Of a stretch of 64,000 nucleotides of DNA, positions 27,879 to 35,837 are shown piece by piece. The stretch comes from CAITJF01 sp032654645 (GTDB taxonomy: Bacteria > Pseudomonadota > Gammaproteobacteria > Burkholderiales > Gallionellaceae). Position 1 is the first letter of the stretch. Each line of letters starts with the position of its first letter. The position numbers and the translations under genes are program-made. The DNA is taken from assembly GCA_032654645.1 (NCBI GenBank), contig JAULAW010000011.1, positions 40,826 to 104,825 on the forward strand, in the 5' to 3' direction. The notes under the pieces were generated by a model. That model worked only from the letters and a program-made list of their open reading frames with translations. It searched no databases and was not told where the DNA came from.

Positions 27879-27948
27879 AAGCAAGCAGTCAGGCGACAAC
27901 TAGGTTGACAATTTCCGATAATGACCGACCCGGCAAATCAATCTCAGA

Positions 27949-28000
27949 CTCATTTCATGTTGGAAATACGTTAACCCTTCAGGCTCATTTCATATTGGAA
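27949..28000. repeat. Two direct copies of CTCATTTCATRTTGGAA
   Basis: The 17-bp units at 27949-27965 and 27984-28000 differ at one base and repeat with a 35-bp period. Repeated ends like this are seen in IS21-type elements, so this may be the remnant of such an end, but no transposase gene is near. The final part and the next bases recur at 61295-61312. Confidence 0.5.
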
Positions 28001-28028
28001 GAGGCTTTGAATGGATTCCGAAGCAACA

Positions 28029-28135
28029 GTGAGGTAAAATAACCGTAAGTCTCTTTTGGGTTTTTGTGACTATTTCTTGCTTTTTTCAAAGCATGCGCCC
28101 GTAGCTCAGCTGGATAGAGTATTGGTTTCCGAAGC
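28029..28135 (+). pseudogene. Partial upstream copy of the tRNA-Arg region, with the 5' half of the tRNA
   Basis: This segment aligns along its whole length with 28155-28259, the upstream region and 5' half of the complete tRNA-Arg. The tRNA part (28095-28135) covers the 5' acceptor strand, the D arm and the anticodon arm as far as TTTCCGAAGC, then breaks off. The two copies have diverged in the leader but are nearly identical in the tRNA part. Confidence 0.8.
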
Positions 28136-28218
28136 TTATGGTCATTTGGGTGGGGTGGGGTAAAATGACCACAAGTTTCAAATGCGGTTTTGTGACCGTT
28201 TCTTAGTTTTTCAAATAC

Positions 28219-28295
28219 GCGCTCGTAGCTCAGCTGGATAGAGTATTGGTTTCCGAAGCCAAGGGTCGTGGGTTCGACTCCCGCCGAGCGCGCCA
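28219..28295 (+). tRNA. tRNA-Arg (anticodon CCG)
   Basis: 77 nt that fold as a complete cloverleaf: acceptor GCGCTCG/CGAGCGC, D arm GCTC..GAGT, anticodon stem TTGGT/GCCAA around the loop TTCCGAA (CCG at 34-36), T arm GTGGG/CCCGC with TTCGACT, and an encoded GCCA end. It reads CGG codons. Confidence 0.96.
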
Positions 28296-28347
28296 AAATA
28301 GGCTTTAGGTCATGTGACTTAAGGTCATGCTGTAGCTCAAAAAATTC

Positions 28348-28391
28348 ATGGTGACTATTTGGTGACTAAATGGAGACTATTTGGTGACTAC
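28348..28391. repeat. Four tandem 11-bp iterons, WTGGWGACTAN
   Basis: Consecutive 11-mers ATGGTGACTAT, TTGGTGACTAA, ATGGAGACTAT and TTGGTGACTAC lie 52 bp after the tRNA. The period is about one helical turn, so a protein could bind all four on one face. A degenerate TTTGACTAC follows at about 28423. They look like integrase arm sites or a regulator array next to a tRNA attachment site, but no integrase gene is present. Confidence 0.75.
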
Positions 28392-28652
28392 AAAAAATTT
28401 TCGTTGCGCGTTTTTTGGCAAATTTGACTACAAGTCTTTGTGACTGCATATTCCGGTGAAAAACACTAAAATATTCACATAGGGCGGGCAAATAATATTA
28501 TTCCCAGTAACCGGTTTACGGCAGTCATTTCGCAATGATGAATTCACCCTACGTGCCAATTGCCGATACTGGTGAATGACGGCTTTCTGGCAACTTATCC
28601 ACACGGAATGACCTTCGGTGGGGTATATGTGTTCACTGGTGAAAGGCAAAGT
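28392..28652. other. AT-rich gene-free stretch
   Basis: About 260 bp between the iterons and the lysR-type gene. It is AT-rich and carries no supported reading frame, RNA or repeat that I can identify. Confidence 0.4.
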
Positions 28653-29555
28653 TTATGCAGCTTGGCGCAAGTAATCAAACTCCATGGAAATAAAATCCAT
28701 CACCAATTGCACTTTTGGAAGATAGCGATGCCGTTTATGGCACACCAGATATAAGCTGCCGACAGCACTTGGCCCCAGATCGATATTCAGTTCATGCAGT
28801 TTCTGCAATTCACGCAAGCCCTCATAACGATGCAAGACCTGAGGCAATATCATCGCGCCCACACCTGCCTTGCAGGCGGCCATTTGCACAATAAAATCGT
28901 CTGATGTAAACGCTGGTTTGAAGTTGGGTATCAACGCGCTTAATTCCTGGTTGGTAAGCATCTCGTCGTAAGATGCCGACCAACATATCCAGTCCAGATC
29001 GGCGATGCACGGTGACGACGGGAGCCGCACTGCATAGGCTTTGGAGACATACACACGCATGGCGCTGGAAATCTCGTCCACGCATACCAGATCAGCATCG
29101 GTGGGCTTTCCCGACCGCAGTGATAAGTCTGCTTCACCGCGTCCCAGATTCAAGGTCTCTATTCCGGATAAAGCTTCGATCTGAATCTGCGGATGTTTCC
29201 GGCGTATCTTTGCGGCCAAAGGGGCGACCACTTCGTAGGCGATGCCGGGTGGCGCCGCAATCCTTACTTTTCCTTCCGGCAGATAAGTTTGCTTTTTAAC
29301 GCTGAGCTCCGCCTCATTAGCCCATTCGGCCATGCTCTGCGCTGCGGGTAACAATTTTTGCCCCGCTGCTGTCAGACTTGCGCCCTGACTTTGTCGTTCA
29401 AACAGCGCTTCGCCGACCGCTTCCTCAAGCTCGGCTATTCGCCGGCTCAATGTAGGCTGTCCTAATTTCAACATACGAGCCGCGCCGCTCAGGCTGCCTT
29501 GTTCATGTACCGCCAAAAACAGTTTCAGATCATCCCATCTCAGGCTCATATTCAC
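28653..29555 (-). CDS. LysR-family transcriptional regulator
   Basis: 300 residues. The N-terminal winged helix (DDLKLFLAVHEQGSLSGAAR, LGQPTLSRRIAELEEAVG, LFERQSQGASLTAAGQ) is standard for LysR, and a periplasmic-binding-protein-like effector domain follows (GKVRIAAPPGIAYEVVAPLA). It is divergent from the metallo-beta-lactamase lipoprotein gene with a 112-bp shared promoter region, so it most likely controls that gene. The effector is unknown. Confidence 0.93.
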   Translation of the reverse strand: MNMSLRWDDLKLFLAVHEQGSLSGAARMLKLGQPTLSRRIAELEEAVGEALFERQSQGASLTAAGQKLLPAAQSMAEWANEAELSVKKQTYLPEGKVRIAAPPGIAYEVVAPLAAKIRRKHPQIQIEALSGIETLNLGRGEADLSLRSGKPTDADLVCVDEISSAMRVYVSKAYAVRLPSSPCIADLDWICWSASYDEMLTNQELSALIPNFKPAFTSDDFIVQMAACKAGVGAMILPQVLHRYEGLRELQKLHELNIDLGPSAVGSLYLVCHKRHRYLPKVQLVMDFISMEFDYLRQAA

Positions 29556-29597
29556 TTCCGTATCAATAAATCACGCCTATCCAATTATGGATGACTC

Positions 29598-29627
29598 TAT
29601 CAATATTTAGTCAGTTGTTAATTGATA
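29598..29627. promoter_or_regulatory. Candidate LysR-type operator between divergent genes
   Basis: Arms TATCAAT (29598-29604) and ATTGATA (29621-29627) form an inverted repeat with a 16-bp spacer between the lysR-type gene and the lipoprotein gene. The location fits autoregulation and control of the divergent gene. Confidence 0.5.
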
Positions 29628-29667
29628 TATGGATATGCAAGTATAGATGAACTTTTCGGAGGACTGT

Positions 29668-30609
29668 ATGAAATCGAATCACACCCTATTGCCAGTATTG
29701 AGCTGTGCGCTTACCTTGTTATTGCAAGGCTGCGCTGTTACCAGCCATCCGTTGGGCAAGCCAGCACCAGGCAAAGCATCCAGCAGTGTCGAAATGGAAC
29801 GCCTGATCGATCAGCCAGGGTCCATTCAATTAGAGACCATCAATAGCGCGGATTGGTCCATTTCGCTTGCCGGTTTGGTCAATCTGAAAAGCCCTGCGGC
29901 GATTCAAGCCGGGCTGAAAGACCGGGATGAACCTATACAGGTTTACGCCCATCTGCTGAAGCATCCGCAGCGCGGCAATTATCTGGTGGACACAGGAGTG
30001 TCAAAAATACTGGTGGATGATCCCGGCAAAGTGGGTCTGAATTGGGCGATACAAAAGGTGATGCACATCGAAAAACTTCAGATCAAAAAGAGCACTGCCG
30101 AAATATTGAAGGATATGGATGGAAAATTGTCCGGCGTATTTTTTACCCATCTGCACCTCGATCATATTTTCGGCATGCCAGATATTCACAACGATGTGCC
30201 CCTGTATGTCGGCGCATCAGAATCCACAGAAACGAATCTGAAAAATATGTTTGTGCGCGGCGCAACCGATCCACTATTGCAAGGTAAGCAGCCGCTACAG
30301 GAATGGCATTTTCAGCCTGACCCGCAAAACCAGTTTGAGGGCATCGTCGATATTTTTGAAGACGGCTCGGTATTTGCCATCAGCGTGCCGGGACATACAC
30401 CGGGCAGCACCGCATATCTGATCCGAACCACGCATGGGCCGGTGCTGCTGACCGGCGATACATGCCCCACCGGCTGGGGTTGGGGACATACCGTGGAGCC
30501 GGGCGACTTCACAGAAGACAACGAGCGTAACCTGAAAAACTTGAAGAGCTTGAAAAATCTGGTCGCCAGGCACCCTCAGATCGAGGTGCGTTTGGGGCAT
30601 CAACATTAA
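29668..30609 (+). CDS. Metallo-beta-lactamase-fold lipoprotein
   Basis: 313 residues from MKSNHTLLPVLSCAL; the lipobox LLLQGC marks a lipoprotein signal. The metal site HLHLDH follows VFFTHL, with further ligands in SVPGHTPGS, LLTGDTC and the final LGHQH. The layout resembles lactonases that open N-acyl homoserine lactones, but the substrate cannot be told from sequence. It probably sits in the outer membrane or periplasm. A divergent LysR regulator is the likely control. Confidence 0.88.
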   Translation: MKSNHTLLPVLSCALTLLLQGCAVTSHPLGKPAPGKASSSVEMERLIDQPGSIQLETINSADWSISLAGLVNLKSPAAIQAGLKDRDEPIQVYAHLLKHPQRGNYLVDTGVSKILVDDPGKVGLNWAIQKVMHIEKLQIKKSTAEILKDMDGKLSGVFFTHLHLDHIFGMPDIHNDVPLYVGASESTETNLKNMFVRGATDPLLQGKQPLQEWHFQPDPQNQFEGIVDIFEDGSVFAISVPGHTPGSTAYLIRTTHGPVLLTGDTCPTGWGWGHTVEPGDFTEDNERNLKNLKSLKNLVARHPQIEVRLGHQH

Positions 30610-30662
30610 CCGCAAATAATTTACTACCGAGTTAACCACCAGACAACCAAAAGGAAAAACCG

Positions 30663-30824
30663 ATGCCAGCGTATATGCTCATCAGAGTAGACGTAGACGA
30701 TCCAGCAGAGCTCAAAGCTTCTCAGGCTGCAACGCCGTGCTTTTGTAGGGCTGGCTCTGCCCGCCATGCCGGGCGTAGCCCAGCCTACATTTGTTTCCGG
30801 CTTGCCCGGCTCAGGTATTCATAA
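30663..30824 (+). pseudogene. DUF1330-like gene, truncated by an intergenic repeat
   Basis: The first 27 or so codons (MPAYMLIRVDVDDPAELKAS) match the start of DUF1330 proteins, which are normally about 95 residues. From about 30740 the frame runs into a GC-rich repeat and ends at 30824. A ribosome site (AAGGAAAAACC) precedes the ATG. It is a fragment without expected function. Confidence 0.7.
30740..30815. repeat. Intergenic GC-rich repeat, same family as 1248-1305
   Basis: Contains TAGGGCTGGCTCTGCCCG, GCCGGGCGTAGCCCAGCC, CCTACATTTG and TTTCCGGCTTGCCCGGCT. The shared blocks with 1248-1305 define a repeat family. Here it interrupts a DUF1330-like gene. Confidence 0.65.
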
Positions 30825-30826
30825 CC

Positions 30827-31405
30827 ATGACTAAACGCATTCTTGTAATCCTTGGCCACCCCGCAAACAAAAGCTTCTGCGGCGCTCTCGCGGATTCATA
30901 TGTAAAGAGAGCGGAAGCTGCCGGGAACGAAGTCCGCCTCATATCTCTTGGCAATCTGTCTTTTGACCCAGTGCTCCACAATGGCTATGCCACTATTCAG
31001 GAACTCGAACCCGATTTGGTGACTGCTCAGGCCGCAATCACTTGGGCGCAACACATCGTTTTTGTATATCCCATCTGGTGGGGCGCAATGCCAGCTTTGC
31101 TCAAAGGCTTCATTGACCGTGTTTTCCTGCCGGGCTTTGCCTTCAAGTATCGTGAAGGTTCTCAGTTCTGGGATCGACTGCTTTCGGGGCGCTCAGCTCA
31201 CCTTCTCGTCACAATGGACACCCCACCTTGGTATTTTCGCTGGGTATATCGTATGCCGGGCCACAATCAGATGAAGCGCACCATTCTTGAATTCAGTGGG
31301 ATAAAACCCGTGGCCGTTTCGAGCTTTGGCCCCATCAAGGGCTCGAGCCAACAAAAACGAGAAAAATGGCTTGCCCAAGTCAGTGCATATGGCCATCATG
31401 CCTAA
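30827..31405 (+). CDS. NAD(P)H-dependent oxidoreductase, flavodoxin-like quinone reductase
   Basis: 192 residues from MTKRILVILGHPANKSF. The flavodoxin-like fold is indicated by the phosphate-binding GHPANKS loop, HIVFVYPIWWGAMPALLKGF and FIDRVFLPGFAF, typical of the KefF/YwrO/NQO group. It probably reduces quinones or related electrophiles with FMN or FAD and NAD(P)H. It is the first whole gene of a plus-strand run of small detoxification-type genes, 18 bp before the GST gene. Confidence 0.92.
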   Translation: MTKRILVILGHPANKSFCGALADSYVKRAEAAGNEVRLISLGNLSFDPVLHNGYATIQELEPDLVTAQAAITWAQHIVFVYPIWWGAMPALLKGFIDRVFLPGFAFKYREGSQFWDRLLSGRSAHLLVTMDTPPWYFRWVYRMPGHNQMKRTILEFSGIKPVAVSSFGPIKGSSQQKREKWLAQVSAYGHHA

Positions 31406-31423
31406 TATTAGCGATGAGTAGCG

Positions 31424-32098
31424 ATGAGTCTAGATTTGTATATCGGCAACAAGAATTATTCGTCATGGTCATTGCGGCCCTGGTTATTGCTCAAGCATCT
31501 GGGCATACCGTTCACTGAGCACATGGTGTCGGTCGCCGGGCGCGACTACAATCCTGCCTTGCTGCCCATTGCCGCGAACGCCAGGGTGCCCTGCCTGCAT
31601 GTCGATGGATTTCAGATATGGGAAAGCCTCGCGATAGCAGAATACTTGGCCGAACAACACCCGGAACTATGGCCGTCCGATCCCAAGGTGCGCGCGCGGG
31701 CGCGCAGCATATCGGCGGAAATGCATTCGGGTTTCGCCAACCTGCGCAAAGCGATGCCGATGAACCTGAAATTCAAGCTCAAGGGCAAACCGGCCGATGC
31801 GGCGGTGCAGCGGGACATCGACCGCATTATCGAGATATGGACGGAAGCACGCACCCAATTCGCAACTCCCGACGGCCCCTACTTGTTCGGCACTTTCTCG
31901 GTGGCCGACGGGATGTATGCGCCTATCGTCTGGCGCTTCCATATCTACAACGTGCCGCTGCCCCCGGTAGCATCGGCCTATCGGAATGTACTGCTGGCTC
32001 ACCCGGCCATGCGCGAATGGTGCGCGGCGGCGCTACAGGAAACTGAAGCGCATGCGCATTACGACGACCTGGCAATGGAATACGGCGGATCCCGTTAA
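31424..32098 (+). CDS. Glutathione S-transferase
   Basis: 224 residues. The thioredoxin-like N-terminal domain has LYIGNKNYSSWSLRPWLLLK, with the Ser-rich catalytic region, and VPCLHVDGFQIWESLAIAEY, which binds glutathione. The alpha-helical C-terminal domain follows (YLFGTFSVADGMYAPIVWRF). It conjugates glutathione to electrophiles; the real substrate is unknown. It lies 18 bp after the quinone reductase, probably in one transcript. Confidence 0.93.
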   Translation: MSLDLYIGNKNYSSWSLRPWLLLKHLGIPFTEHMVSVAGRDYNPALLPIAANARVPCLHVDGFQIWESLAIAEYLAEQHPELWPSDPKVRARARSISAEMHSGFANLRKAMPMNLKFKLKGKPADAAVQRDIDRIIEIWTEARTQFATPDGPYLFGTFSVADGMYAPIVWRFHIYNVPLPPVASAYRNVLLAHPAMREWCAAALQETEAHAHYDDLAMEYGGSR

Positions 32099-32146
32099 AA
32101 CAAAACAGGAAATACCCCAATCAATCCGCACTACAACTTGGAGACC

Positions 32147-32464
32147 ATGATGCAAACCGTAGCAAAGACACCCGCACCACCCTATTACGCGGTGATTTTC
32201 AGCTCTATCCGTACTGACGGCGACAACGGTTATGGCGACACGGCAAAACGGATGGTGGAGCTGGCCTCAAGCCAGCCCGGTTTTCTCGGCTTCGAGTCTG
32301 TCCGTCAGGAAATCGGGATTTCCGTTTCCTATTGGGCCAGCCTTGAGGCCATCCAATCGTGGAAAGAAAACGCCGAGCATCGCGAAGCGCAGAAGAAGGC
32401 AAAAGATTGGTACGGCAGCTTTCGTGTGCGTGTTTGCCGGGTGGAGAAAGAATATGGCTTCTAG
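32147..32464 (+). CDS. Antibiotic biosynthesis monooxygenase-like (ABM) protein
   Basis: 105 residues from the ATG preceded by GGAG at 32140-32143. The ferredoxin-like ABM fold is suggested by ASSQPGFLGFESVRQE, ISVSYWASLEAIQSWKENAE and RVCRVEKEYGF. These small dimeric proteins often have no proven reaction. It continues the plus-strand cluster after the GST gene. Confidence 0.85.
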   Translation: MMQTVAKTPAPPYYAVIFSSIRTDGDNGYGDTAKRMVELASSQPGFLGFESVRQEIGISVSYWASLEAIQSWKENAEHREAQKKAKDWYGSFRVRVCRVEKEYGF

Positions 32465-32541
32465 CGTACCGCCCAGGGTAATGAAGCCAAACTGGCACAA
32501 AAGCGCCCGCAGTTCCACGTTATGCTCCCAAAGGATAGATA

Positions 32542-32931
32542 ATGGCTCAGATTAAGATTTACGGCATTAGAGAAAAACTAGCTCCCGTTCGCGAGCGTTT
32601 GTCAGACACTATCCATGAATGTGTAATGGAAGCTCTTCAATTCCCCGCCGACAAACGAGCGCATCGTTTTTTCATGATGGAAAAGGAGGGTATGTTTTAT
32701 CCATCGGGGCGCACCGACGCCTACACCATTATTGAAATCACTATCATTGAAGGACGAAGCGTGGAAGCCAAGAAGAAGTTGATTCGCCTGCTTTTCGACA
32801 AGATCAGGGATAACGTCAATATCTCACATCAAGACATCGAAATTTGCATTCAAGAAAGTGCAGCATACAACTGGGGTTTCAGAGGTATGCATGGCGACGA
32901 AGTAAAGTTGAACTACAAAATCAATGTCTAA
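32542..32931 (+). CDS. Tautomerase-family protein
   Basis: 129 residues. It matches the longer Tautomerase_2 type (MAQIKIYGIREKLAPVRERL, HRFFMMEKEGMFYPSGRTD, EGRSVEAKKKLIRLLF). The usual catalytic Pro after the initiator Met is replaced by Ala, so classical 4-oxalocrotonate tautomerase chemistry is doubtful. It is AT-richer than the GST gene before it. Confidence 0.82.
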   Translation: MAQIKIYGIREKLAPVRERLSDTIHECVMEALQFPADKRAHRFFMMEKEGMFYPSGRTDAYTIIEITIIEGRSVEAKKKLIRLLFDKIRDNVNISHQDIEICIQESAAYNWGFRGMHGDEVKLNYKINV

Positions 32932-33039
32932 ACTGAGCACCCTCACGTACCTGTGGGTAGTCCACTTCGTAAGCATTGCTTGTACCGATTGTCTCGTGAG
33001 CAATGGCTCCCTATGCCACAAACTTGAAAATGATAAGCA

Positions 33040-33537
33040 ATGATTAAATTACGAGATTACTCAATAGCTGACGCTGATCGGTTTGCCGTTCTTGCCAACA
33101 ATGAAAATGTATCGAGATATTTGATCTATACGTTTCCCTATCCATATACAAAACAGGACGCGGAATGGTGGATAAAAACCGGATCGAAGGCGAATAATGC
33201 GCTAACCAAGGCAATCGAATATCAAGGAAAGCTTGTCGGCACCGTTGGCATTACGCCTCAAACCGGTTGGAAAGAGCACTCTGCAGAGATTGGTTACTGG
33301 GTCGGCGAGGAGTATTGGGGTAAGGGTATCGCCACTGAAGCATTACGTGCAATGAATGATCTCGCGTTTTCGACCATGAAGTACAAAAAGCTATTTGCAC
33401 CGGTTCTTGGCCCAAACAAAGCTTCGATGAGGGTGCTTGAAAAGTGCGGGTATAGTTTGGAGGGCGTCCTGAAACATGAGGTTTTTAAGGGTGGACATTA
33501 TTTCGATGGGCATTACTATGCCAAGTTTTGCTCATAG
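33040..33537 (+). CDS. GNAT acetyltransferase, RimJ/RimL type
   Basis: 165 residues. Fold markers are SAEIGYWVGEEYWGKGIATE with the acetyl-CoA loop, and NKASMRVLEKCGYSLEGVLK near the end. RimJ/RimL relatives acetylate protein N-termini or small amines. Substrate unknown. It is a separate unit with a 108-bp gap before it. Confidence 0.9.
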   Translation: MIKLRDYSIADADRFAVLANNENVSRYLIYTFPYPYTKQDAEWWIKTGSKANNALTKAIEYQGKLVGTVGITPQTGWKEHSAEIGYWVGEEYWGKGIATEALRAMNDLAFSTMKYKKLFAPVLGPNKASMRVLEKCGYSLEGVLKHEVFKGGHYFDGHYYAKFCS

Positions 33538-33587
33538 CCCGCTCAAGCGGGACTGCGCAAATCCGACAACCCGCAATTGGAGCACGC

Positions 33588-33869
33588 ATGCAACACGTTT
33601 TAATCATTCATGAGGTCGAGGCTTATCCGGCATGGAAGCTTGTTTTTGACCAAGCAGCCGATATTAGAAAACGCGCCGGAGAAATCAGCTACCAGTTGCT
33701 GCGATACGACAATGATGCAAACAACATCGTCCACTTCTCCGAGTGGTCATCGTTGGACAATGCCCGGCGCTTCTTTGAGTCTCCGGAGTTGGTAGAAATC
33801 AGAAAAAAGGCTGGCGTAAAAGCCCCCGCCTTTATCTACCTGAAAGAGATAGAACGTGGTGTGTTATAG
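33588..33869 (+). CDS. Small ABM-like dimeric alpha-beta barrel protein
   Basis: 93 residues from MQHVLIIHEVEAYPAWK, with TTGGAG upstream. The pattern (VHFSEWSSLDNARRFFES, ELVEIRKKAGVKAPAFIYL) resembles cyanase-size ABM or heme-degrading-like folds. No catalytic residues can be assigned. It lies 50 bp after the GNAT gene. Confidence 0.75.
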   Translation: MQHVLIIHEVEAYPAWKLVFDQAADIRKRAGEISYQLLRYDNDANNIVHFSEWSSLDNARRFFESPELVEIRKKAGVKAPAFIYLKEIERGVL

Positions 33870-33945
33870 AACAACACTGCGGTAAAGCATGACGCAAAAG
33901 CGGCGCACTTCTTACCTTTCGTTATGTTTAAATGGAATGGAAATC

Positions 33946-34347
33946 ATGAACAAACCAATTACAACGGGCGCGCATCATATCGGGCTTGCCGTATCGAAGC
34001 TGGAAGAAAGTGCGGATTTCTTTATCTCCCTGCTTGGCTGGAAAGAGGTGAAGAGGAATGATGAATATCCGGCCATTTATGTAAGCGACGGCAGCATCTT
34101 GCTCACTCTCTGGGCGATCAAGGAAGAGCCGCCCATCCAATTCAACAGACGTAAAAATATTGGCCTGCACCATGTGGCTTTTAACGTTGAAAATGAGGAT
34201 GATTTAAACATGCTCCACAAGCGGCTGGCAGACAACGGGGTCAAAATCGAATTTGCTCCAGAGCGATTAGGACAGGGGCCTGCGAGACACATGATGTGCT
34301 ATGAGCCAAGTGGGATTCGTGTGGAATTCATATGGATGGGAAAATAG
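33946..34347 (+). CDS. VOC-family (glyoxalase-like) protein
   Basis: 133 residues from MNKPITTGAHHIGLAVSKLE. Two beta-alpha-beta-beta-beta units carry HHIGLAVSKLEESADFF and NIGLHHVAFNVENEDDL, and the end reads EPSGIRVEFIWMG, giving the metal ligands expected in this superfamily. It overlaps the next GNAT gene by 16 bp if that gene starts at 34332. Reaction unknown. Confidence 0.88.
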   Translation: MNKPITTGAHHIGLAVSKLEESADFFISLLGWKEVKRNDEYPAIYVSDGSILLTLWAIKEEPPIQFNRRKNIGLHHVAFNVENEDDLNMLHKRLADNGVKIEFAPERLGQGPARHMMCYEPSGIRVEFIWMGK

Positions 34348-34868
34348 ATACACTGAACGTCCGAGCGTCAAGAATGCCATCCGTCCATCTTCGCGAGTAC
34401 GCGCCAAGCGATGCGTTGGCTGTCAATGCCTTGGCAGTTGCCGCATTCGAACAATTCATGACGGCGTACACCGACTGGCCAGCCTTTCGGGCAAAAATTG
34501 AAAGCATGTCCAACCTGGCGGCCACTGGGGAGATTGTTGTTGCCGAACTGGATGAAAAGCTGGTTGGGGCTGTGGTCTATGTCGGTCCGCACCAACCGAA
34601 GAGCGAGTTCTTTGCACCCGAATGGCCGATCATGCGGATGTTGGTTGTAGCGCCAGAGTCGCGCGGCCACGGGGTTGGCCGCGCCCTCGCGGAAGAGTGC
34701 ATCTTGCGCGCCCGGCGTGACGGTGCTGCCGACTTTGCCTTGCATACCAGCGAAATAATGTCTGTCGCATTGCCGATGTACCAACGCATGGGATTCAATT
34801 GGTGGGCGGATGCGCCCAGCATTTACGGAGTTCGGTATGGCGTGTACATCAAGCGGCTTGACGCTTAG
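34332..34868 (+). CDS. GNAT acetyltransferase
   Basis: 178 residues; the start may instead be MPSVHLREYAPSD at 34374. The acetyl-CoA loop is in MRMLVVAPESRGHGVGRALA, followed by FALHTSEIMSVALPMYQRMG. The substrate is unknown. The start overlaps the preceding VOC gene, suggesting coupling. Confidence 0.9.
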   Translation: MDGKIDTLNVRASRMPSVHLREYAPSDALAVNALAVAAFEQFMTAYTDWPAFRAKIESMSNLAATGEIVVAELDEKLVGAVVYVGPHQPKSEFFAPEWPIMRMLVVAPESRGHGVGRALAEECILRARRDGAADFALHTSEIMSVALPMYQRMGFNWWADAPSIYGVRYGVYIKRLDA

Positions 34869-34917
34869 GGCGCTATGACTCCCTACCCTGCACCTCAGCC
34901 TTAAAATTAGAGAACGA

Positions 34918-35064
34918 ATGAACATCGCCTATTTAGCCGGCCACACAGAAGTTATCCCAATGCTCGCTCAGTGGTTTTATAAAGAGTGGGCGTATCTGCA
35001 TCCAGAAAAGACGCTTGCTGATGTACCCGACAAACCAAAGAGCGCAATCTTCGATCCAGGCTGA
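34918..35064 (+). pseudogene. GNAT acetyltransferase, N-terminal fragment
   Basis: 48 codons, MNIAYLAGHTEVIPMLAQWF then KEWAYLHPEKTLADV, the usual beginning of a GNAT subfamily of about 150 residues. It stops at 35064. A further relic MRMLVVTP at 35071-35094 parallels the acetyl-CoA region of the gene before it. The rest has been lost where it meets the convergent WYL regulator gene. Confidence 0.7.
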
Positions 35065-35130
35065 CCAATTATGCGTATGCTCGTCGTCACCCCTCTGCGC
35101 GAGGCTTCGGCGCTGCAAATTCCGCAACCT

Positions 35131-35829
35131 CTAAGCAGGCTTCTGTTCGTCCTCCACGCCGACGATACGCGTCAGATAATGTTCCAGATTGCGTTCGGGA
35201 TGCTGCGGATAGTGATCCGGTAACAACATGATGTTCTGGATGCGGTCGAAGCGAAAGTTGCGGTAGGCATCGCGCTTCTCGCACCACGCCAGCAGTGTCC
35301 AGTGATCTCCCCAGCCCACCATGCCGAGCGGCCACAGGGTGCGTGTAGAGTCTTTGCCGTTCATGTCGCGGTAGGCGATGGAGGCTTTTTGCCGTCCTTC
35401 GCAGGCCTGGCGCAACATCCGGTGGATGCCGCTCTCGGCGCGTTCGTACACGGGAATGCGGTACGGCAGGCGCGATACGCCGATGAGCATTTGCGGCGTG
35501 AGCGCGGCAAGTATCTTGGCTTCCGCCTGCTTCGCGGCCTGCGCCAGATCGGGGTCGGTCCACGCCTGCACCATGCGGCTACCGACCAGCAATGCAGTCA
35601 CTTCTTCGGACTGAAACATCAGCGGCGGAAGATCGAAACCCGCGCGCAACCGGTAACCCACACCCGCCTCGCCATCAATCGGCACGCCGGAAAGGACAAG
35701 CGCCTGGATATCGCGGTACACGGTGCGCATTGCCACGCCCAACTCTTCCGCCAATGCCTGCGCGGTGATCGCGGTACGCCGTCCTTGCAGCAGCGTTACC
35801 AGCTTGAAGAGTCGTTCGGATTTGCGCAC
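35131..35829 (-). CDS. YafY-type WYL-domain transcriptional regulator
   Basis: 232 residues from a GTG (VRKSERLFKLVTLLQGRR) with GGGAG before it; an upstream ATG would add an unrelated tail. An N-terminal HTH (ITAQALAEELGVAMRTVYRD) is followed by a WYL ligand-binding domain (ASIAYRDMNGKDSTRTLWP, HWTLLAWCEKRDAYRNFRFD). It follows the EthD and ABM-like genes with 8 and 11 bp gaps, so it is probably in their operon. It is the best candidate to bind the three CTRCTGACA palindromes in this window. Confidence 0.92.
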   Translation of the reverse strand: MRKSERLFKLVTLLQGRRTAITAQALAEELGVAMRTVYRDIQALVLSGVPIDGEAGVGYRLRAGFDLPPLMFQSEEVTALLVGSRMVQAWTDPDLAQAAKQAEAKILAALTPQMLIGVSRLPYRIPVYERAESGIHRMLRQACEGRQKASIAYRDMNGKDSTRTLWPLGMVGWGDHWTLLAWCEKRDAYRNFRFDRIQNIMLLPDHYPQHPERNLEHYLTRIVGVEDEQKPA

Positions 35830-35837
35830 TGTGCTCC

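Larger units (their letters stand above)
26266..27909 (+). mobile_element. IS3-family element, about 1.64 kb
   Basis: Imperfect 21-bp terminal repeats: GTCAGACTAGTTGCCGCC at the left and GTCAACCTAGTTGTCGCC read inward from the right. Two overlapping reading frames in the orfA/orfB layout fill the element. No target duplication is evident in the bases flanking these ends, so the exact borders may be off by a few bases. Confidence 0.82.

Noticed and set aside
27985..28296. A 103-codon minus-strand frame across the tRNA-Arg region
   Set aside because: It is the antisense of the tRNA and its partial copy; such frames with MARSAGVEPTT starts are a familiar false call.
28348..28391. Iterons as a plasmid replication origin
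   Set aside because: No Rep gene or AT-rich melting region with DnaA boxes; the tRNA neighbour fits an attachment site better.
28428..28649. 73-codon minus-strand frame upstream of the lysR-type gene region
   Set aside because: No family resemblance, odd composition, no ribosome site; likely chance.
32465..33945. Possible integron gene cassettes in the run of small genes
   Set aside because: Only isolated GTTATGC/GTTATGT-like motifs (near 32519 and 33923) were found, without paired inverse cores, repeated attC folds or an integrase.
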